In this document: one piece after another, positions 57,400-64,000 of the stretch
How positions within the stretch are numbered: the first letter of the stretch is position 1
Layout of the letters: every line of letters starts with the position of its first letter
NCBI RefSeq assembly: GCF_019649055.1
Contig: NW_026570291.1
Coordinates: 124,001-188,000, forward strand
DNA from: Paramacrobiotus metropolitanus
Lineage: Eukaryota; Tardigrada; Eutardigrada; Parachela; Macrobiotidae
Direction of reading: 5' to 3'
DNA: 64,000 nucleotides
Notes under the pieces: generated by a model
The model's database searches: none
Seen by the model: the letters and a program-made list of their open reading frames with translations, nothing else
What the model was told of the DNA's origin: nothing
Made by a program: the position numbers and the translations under genes

Positions 57400-60300
57400 C
57401 GTGCTACTGTTTTCAGGTGATAAGCAGTATTATTCCATGGTTCTTTCCACAATTACTGAACTAATAATATCGCGAGAAAACATGATCTTCGATAAATGAC
57501 AGGTCTGCTCGGACAAGATTTACGATAACGCAGGACAAAACGGCAATTATATGCACTGATGGCACGTCTGCTCACAGCAGAATTTAGAACAGTTGCAGTT
57601 TCAGTGTCAACCGATAAACAGTGGCGATTCGAACAAGGAATTCATTTACAAGCGGTCAGTGTTGTGATTCTTATCAGATTTGAGGCGAAAAACGAAACAA
57701 TACGGGTGCTTCTTTACGGTAGCCCCTGGAGGAAGCGTAACAAGTGCTTACCATAACCGATAAAGCCTATCAGCATCAGTAAACGGTGCGGAGAGCAAAG
57801 ATCAAAGATTATTCCGCTACTTAACTGCTAATCGATCGCAATGTCGCACACGGAATTCCAGACGGATTACGCGATCCAGCGCAACCACGGAAGCATAAAA
57901 TGTCACCACGAAGAAGCTGTGTTACCTTCAGTCTCTGATGAGTTGCAATTTTAAGTCTCCAAAATCGCAATAATGCCACTCAAACAGAACCAAAGATAAT
58001 ACAAGCACTCTTCAAATTGAAAAAACTCCCTCCACTCCAGCAACAATTCCAGCCCAAATAAACGATTATCCGTAAACCTACAAAAAGAAAGTCTGCTAAA
58101 AAGACATTCAAAAACCGCTAAAACGCTGCAAGGGTTGAAACTAAAATATACCGGTCAATACCGAAGGCCGCAGTGAAACGCAACAGATTTATCGATGCGA
58201 TCGATAGTGCACACTCACTAAATTACTACTGTAACTGCAGCTGCAATCCACTTTCCTCTGCTATTAGGCGACTGCGCTCATTACAGCTAGAAACCTAATC
58301 ATTAAAATGCCAAAACCAGACAAAACCCTAGGACTTTAATCATTCTAATACCAGCATCCATAAAGTCAACCCAATTTGCGAACGATACAAAATTGATAAA
58401 TCACCAACCTGTATCTATGCTAGTACTAATCAGAATGCAGAATTATGGATTTTTCGAAGAAAGACGGTACCGGCGATGGATTAACGAAACGAAAATGCTC
58501 ACACAAAAACAGCCAAACAATCCATTTCATCTGCGAGACAGCAACAGGTTGCAGTGCACGAACAAGAAGACCAGTAAAATAATTTCAATTTCTAAAAGAA
58601 AGCCAACACGACAATACTTACGCACAGCAGACGTGTTCCGCCCCTCCTCACATTACAGCGGCGCACCAGCCGCAGCAGGCAGCCATTAACCTTCAAAAAA
58701 GCATTTGCATACGCGTCGCGTCTAAACAATGGCACTGATAGAAATCTTCACCCGTGGCCGCGGCAGCAAAAAAAGGTCATAATATCAATCTGGCAGCCAC
58801 TGTGCAGCGATTTGCCGAGCAGACGCATGTGCGCACCATATAGCACGGTAAAATGCCCTATCAACACGTTGCAACCTTGACTCGGGGTACAATTGCATTC
58901 TCACTAACATTATGCCACATGGCGGCTGGAAAATGGGAGAAGCCTCGCAATTACCTGCGCATCATAGCGAACCAGTTGTCTTTGGTCTTTTCACCATGTA
59001 CTTCCATCTGCAACAAAGAACATTAAGCATAAAGCCCAACACAATGCAAAATTATTTCGGAAAAGCAGGAAAATCAACGACAAAGGAGGAAATGTGAGCG
59101 TGGGAAGTGAGCTATCTGGGCGACAGACTGACCAAGGTCATTCGCTAGGTTTACGAGCATTCGCTACAGGTAATTAAACACAGTGCAGATGAAAACGGGA
59201 AAGATCGATCAAATGCAAATAAACGATTAGCAGCCATTAAAATATCCTAGCGCTTGATGTTTACAACTCGAAAGAAACGTTCAAAAACATTTTAAGGAAT
59301 TACGTTACAGAAGGAATAAGCAACGAAATTGTGGAACAAAATGTTTTGCTAAACTGTCATGGCGAAAACTCACCAAAGAAATTCCGGTGATGAGAAAATG
59401 GAATGCACCCGACCGACTGCGCGAAGAACGGGAACGTGGGCGAGAGCGAGATCGGAGGTGTCGGTGGACGCATTACCGCACACCGTGGTGGCACAGCCGA
59501 AAGGGAGGGCGCCGCGCGCCGCACCAAGGCAATTAAAAAGCAACAGGTACATTTTTGCCAATAAGAAAACACTGTCTGTGTCCTGGCATATGCCAGCAAC
59601 CACACTTAAACGCATGAATTTTTCGGTGAAGCTCCCTCGCGTTTTGGACGGGCTGGCTGTGGCTGCATATATTGGTTGGGTACAGAAAATCATCTCTCCT
59701 ATAAAGTAGTGATATGGAAACCAGTTATCATTAACAACATACCACATAAGCAAAGTGTCTACGCGGCAGTCTACGTCAAACATTCTATATTAAGCTCGAG
59801 ACGGCCTAATACGCACACCACTATGGTTAATACATTTCACATACGGTGTACAAGGCAGTGCACGGGCCCTAGACAAGTACCAGCACACTTGTAAAGTGCA
59901 CTATATTGCCGGTTTTCGATATGATATTTAACCGGTATTTTCTTTTTAAGAGCGCCACGGCGTTTTAGAATAGCAACAGCAATTTACAAAACGTCGTATG
60001 CTGTATGCACAACTGTACAACGCGAGCGCGTTCAGGTGGAGGGACCAGCGCGGTGGCAGAAACGCCAAGAAATACAAAATACATAAGAGAGAGTAAAAAT
60101 TGACGACTTCCTGCTTGCCGATCGGATCATATCCGATTTAATCACACAGCCGACTAATACCCGTCGACATTTGAGCATACTGCGGCAACTCTCTGTTTCT
60201 GTCATCCGAATAAAATTCAATACATGCAAGTACTGAAGCAGGCCCAAAAGATACTGATGTACTGCAGTGACGCGGCTTAATTTTTTAAAAATACTGGTTT

Positions 60301-63060
60301 TTCTAAAAGTCAGTGCCAGCCGTCGAACAGTGCGCAATCGTGGCTTACTTTTTTTGCGGTGAAAGTTGAAAATCGTTTCCACAAGTTATAGAAATGCACG
60401 TGAAGCACAGTTTGTCAGAAACGTACTTACATACCATGCATTTTCTCACACTAACATCACATGGGAATGTGCGTTTCCATAAAAAAGCGCAACGCGCATC
60501 CAGAATCTGTCGATGAAGAATCCTTTATACAAAACAGCGAGACCGAAAGTTTTGCATACTCCACATTCGCAGGCAAATTAATAAGCCTTCTGCTCTAAAA
60601 TTAAGTTTTAACCACATAGTATAGATAATTCATGCTACAAAGTTTTAATCTGGGAGTAAAGTTTTGCAGTTTCTGTGTAAATAAATGCGGTAGTTATAGC
60701 TGCAACTCAGAATCACAAAGCGAAACACCCTGCAGAGCGGTTATAAAATTTTAACTAACAATTTTTTCTAATAGCGGAATCACGGATTGAAAGCGAACAT
60801 AAAGTGGTCAAATGTGAAAGTGCTTATTCGGCGAATGCAAGCGTCCGGCCATGCATATCATGCAAAATCCAGTTCAACACATTAGACATGTTATTAGCCC
60901 ACATTTTATATCTTTGTGCCTGCTACGAGACGACGATTCTCGCGGATTATTTTCCTTATTGACGCAGGTGCGTCATACTTTACTACACGTTTGTCAAATC
61001 AACGACACTGCAATGGATCGAAAAAGACAAATTTCCAAAAACTACCCAGTAGACTTTGTATAGCGTTTTGGTGAATTCGTACAACTACAATTCAATAACG
61101 CGCAGCGGATAATATGCGAATTCAACAGAAAAAACCATCACACATAACAAGTTTTAAACCACTGACAAATTACAAAAAACCTCAAAATACTGTAGCTATG
61201 TGCTATCAGTGCCAGAAAAGGTACAAATTCAAAAATGCCTCATTTTACAGCAACATACTAACTTGGGAGAAAAAGAAGGTGCAGGAAATTTTATTTAGCA
61301 CTAGGCAGCATTTTAGATTTAAAACAGGCTGAGTGACCAAGATCAACTGACTTCAATGCGCAAAAGCAACTGCCCACCATAATCGATAAAATTTTTTCCC
61401 GGCAAATTGCCGACAGTACTACTGCAATGTCAAGTTGTCAACGGTAAAATACAACAAATTCATTAGGCTGTAAAATCAATACAGTAGTGACAGTGTGTAC
61501 TATGCGGGAAGTGTGAACTATGAGCACAAGTCAACAGGTTAAAGTAATAAAATTGTACTGCAATTCATGCGGACTATGTGAACAAATCAAAAACAAAAGA
61601 AAGCCTCTGAAAGGACAGTATGAAAACTCCTACCAAAATTATTTGCACCTGCTTCAACCTTAACCGAATAAAATGTCAGGAGAAAGAAAACCATGCTTTT
61701 TTGCTTATTGGCTTACCGTGATCTGTGATGGGTACGATCATACGAAGCAGTGAAAAGCATTGCGCATTGTTTTCGTCCGTCGTCTAACGCCCGAATGATT
61801 AGAATTATTTTCAAACTCAAACTCCAAAAATTGCCGCAGCACTGAAAATGTAACACAGAAGTTGTGAAGTAGAAATACCTATATCTATATAAGCAATACG
61901 ACTTTCAATCTGCGAAAATTTCAACACCGACCCTTTCATAGTTTCATTAACTAATGTAAGTAATTTTATACACACATCCTGTGGTGAAGCACAGCTGTAA
62001 TACGAATAAATCTAACGTAAACAGTATCTCTTACCAGTAAATCAAAAATAAAAACGAAAAGCAGGAGATCGATGCACGTTGTCCGAAGCAAAGCATGCCT
62101 TTGCAACTACAAGTATTTAATATCAGTATTGCAACTTTAAAATTTTCCACCTACAGTAGTGGCAGTAAGGGGATCTTAAAGTCATGGATCCAAAACTTTG
62201 ACAAATGTTCCGCAAAAAAAACTAAAAAAAACAACACTTTGAATTGAAGTAGTACTCTTTTTCAACCAAAAAAGTTAAAACATGTTTGGGCCTGCTTCCA
62301 TTATTTTCCCAGCTCGTACTGACGAAATTCCATTTTCTCTATAGCTGTTTGCTGTTAGCTAGTGAACAGGAGCATACCAATTCCATCATATCAGAAAGTC
62401 CATTTCCGATTCCGCTGCGATCAGCTGGCAGGCGGCAGCCTAATGGTGGCAGATTATTTTCAAAACTGATCCAGTTTGTTGTTAATTGTTATAAAAATTA
62501 ATTAAATTTATATATTATAAAAAGTTTCTAGATATTTCACTGATATTTTTTGCTCTTCCTGATTTTCCGATTTTACAAAAAAAAAATTTCAGCCGCAAGC
62601 AGTTCTTACACTTCTTGCGATGCTCGATTTTTGGATCGAGAGCATAAACGTGGCTTTTCTTACAACTTCCTATTGCACAGACTACAAACTGTATAATTCT
62701 AATTGAAGGTACTGCAAATAAACCGGTAAAATTTATTTGGCCAGCCTTAACAGAACATTAGAAACGAAACGCAGTAGTCAATAATCTCTCGCAAAAGATC
62801 AACAGATAATCCAGAGTATACTTCTACTCGTATAAATTAATATAATCATATTTTTATAAACTTTCATGAGATGTAACAGTTGCACAGCAAATTGATCACA
62901 AGGAAAATTTCACACTCGGAATCAGGACGGAAGATCCGTAATGTCACTAAAAGTAATCACTATCATCCAAAATCAGGCTAAATGGCAGGAACATAAATTA
63001 ATGGACGCGGAACAGCTGAATTAGGAATGCAGCCGATTCTTGGTTCATACATACAAATTC
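57400..63060. other. Long region without an identified gene
   Basis: About 5.6 kb with no reading frame that I can match to a family. Short frames at 57,559, 58,393 and 59,359 on plus, and 59,370 and 60,032 on minus, lack domains and splice partners. The stretch at 59,400-59,520 is GC-richer and could be a promoter or 5' exon of an unseen gene. An intron of a gene extending beyond the window is another option. No tRNA or rRNA was recognised. Confidence 0.4.
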
Positions 63061-63111
63061 AACTGGAGAAGTTATCCAGATTTGATTGGAAAAATCATCC
63101 GCTCTTCACCG

Positions 63112-63982
63112 TCAGCTGCGGAATTCCTGAGAATTATTCGAGATATCGGAAATGCCTTCCTTGCTCGGTAAATTTTCTTTCGCGGCGCTGTCCAACGGGC
63201 GCGTGAAAAAATCCTGACTGCAATACTTCGCATATTCCGGTTTATCCAGTTCATCGTTGGCTTTGCGGATATCATCTTTAATAGCAGCAATGAGTTCATC
63301 TAGACAAAAGAAAACAGAACAATTATCGCTTCATAAAGCGGAACTGATAACCATTTCTAACCATCATGGCAATCGGAAATTTGTAATTAATTTGCATATG
63401 CGCAACGAATAGCATTAAGATTGATTCAGCCAATTGTGACGGTGATTTACCTAACGATGTAAAACTCGTCATAGGACGAATATATCCAAGAACAGCCACG
63501 CGCAGCGTACTACCGTAAAAATCCCGTGAAAAATCTCGCAGTATATGAGTTTCCTGGAATAATCACTGAAAATCAGTCAAATGCCAGAGCAGGGACACCC
63601 AGCGGATAGTCAGCCTACCATAGTTTTAAGTTGATTATGAAATTGAGGATTCCATCCGACACTCAACACCATGCGATCCACGGCGCCTGCGTCAACACTG
63701 GCCAGGCCGAAGTACACGCCGTTTTCCATCTCTAGAGGCAGTTTTTTGACGACTTCATCGGTGAAATTAGCTGCAATATGTTAAACTGAGTCTGTAAACT
63801 GTAAAATCGCCAATCGTCAAAATGAAGTCAGCTGAATTTAGACAGGAACACTCCTGGAACAGTTAGCAGCGCAAGCAAATGGTACCTGTTGGAATTCCCA
63901 GCTCCTTGCTTCCTCGGCCAAATCCCCGCACCACCTGCCCCTCCACCATAAGAGGCAAGAAGGCTAATCTCTTCAAACACAT
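63112..63982 (-). CDS. RFK: Riboflavin kinase (flavokinase), 4 exons
   Basis: Phosphorylates riboflavin to FMN with ATP, the first step of flavin cofactor synthesis. Exons (minus): 63982-63886, 63770-63619, 63553 to about 63452 and 63299-63112, giving about 179 residues (human about 155). Motifs are [21 protein letters not shown] (nucleotide/flavin site with the PTAN box), [31 protein letters not shown] with the catalytic-site Glu, VLGYIRP and a final [11 protein letters not shown] helix. The first Met at 63982 lies near the window edge with an open frame before it, so the start could lie further out. The internal ATG in MVEGQVV is an alternative. The C-terminal 35 residues after EYAKY are polar and extra. 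Donor and acceptor sites are consensus. The exact 3' edge of exon 3 may be off by two bases. Confidence 0.9.
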
Positions 63983-64000
63983 GATCGGTTCCGTTTTAGG

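Noticed and set aside
59359-59783. Overlapping 116- and 137-codon frames on opposite strands
   Set aside because: No family signature, no splice partners; they sit in a GC-richer patch that lowers stop frequency.

Overview
This is a stretch of animal nuclear DNA. The protein-coding genes at the right end have many short introns with GT-AG borders, and their products are metazoan housekeeping proteins. Short introns and a compact gene block suggest a small-genome invertebrate. A tardigrade-like animal would fit, but I cannot fix the phylum from the sequence.

The window has two halves. Bases 1 to about 47,700 are almost wholly a graveyard of mobile elements. In order they are: the 3' end of a non-LTR retrotransposon (1-1135); a non-LTR ORF1 remnant (1773-2714); a second non-LTR reverse transcriptase on the minus strand (3070-4805); a truncated Ty3/gypsy pol between two short direct repeats (4834-6748); a field of dispersed and tandem repeats (7900-10800); a DIRS/Ngaro-type tyrosine-recombinase retrotransposon (11955-15756, minus); an AT-rich desert, a minisatellite and a 2.5 kb foldback element with about 0.9 kb arms (16.1-22.0 kb); and a gag-containing retroelement that lacks reverse transcriptase (element A, 22.0-25.2 kb, minus).

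Next comes a decayed Polinton/Maverick element (26.16-30.76 kb). It keeps a DNA polymerase B C-terminus, a basic minor-virion-like protein, a major capsid protein, an adenain-like protease and further Polinton small proteins. Beside it are an LRRNT-like membrane protein ORF and pol-III-like and TIR-bearing repeats (31-36.5 kb), a broken virus-like envelope glycoprotein (37.2-39.1 kb, minus), and element B (39.15-44.55 kb, plus). Element B is a second, longer copy of the same gag-protease-unknown family as A. The last items are matching minisatellites and a coiled-coil LINE ORF1 fragment.

Bases 48,420 to the end are a normal gene block. It holds fructose-1,6-bisphosphatase (minus, 7 coding exons), LZIC (minus, 6 exons), an SLC38A10-like amino acid transporter (plus, 13 exons) and riboflavin kinase (minus, 4 exons, reaching the window edge). 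I built exon models by eye. The first three give lengths divisible by three with consensus splice sites. The genes belong to separate pathways (gluconeogenesis, possible Wnt/beta-catenin-related binding, amino acid transport, FMN synthesis) and do not form a functional cluster.

The most interesting item is the A/B/C family. Two inverted, diverged copies share a leader, a gag with a zinc knuckle, a protease region and a conserved unknown domain where reverse transcriptase would be expected. A third fragment shares only the 3' tail.
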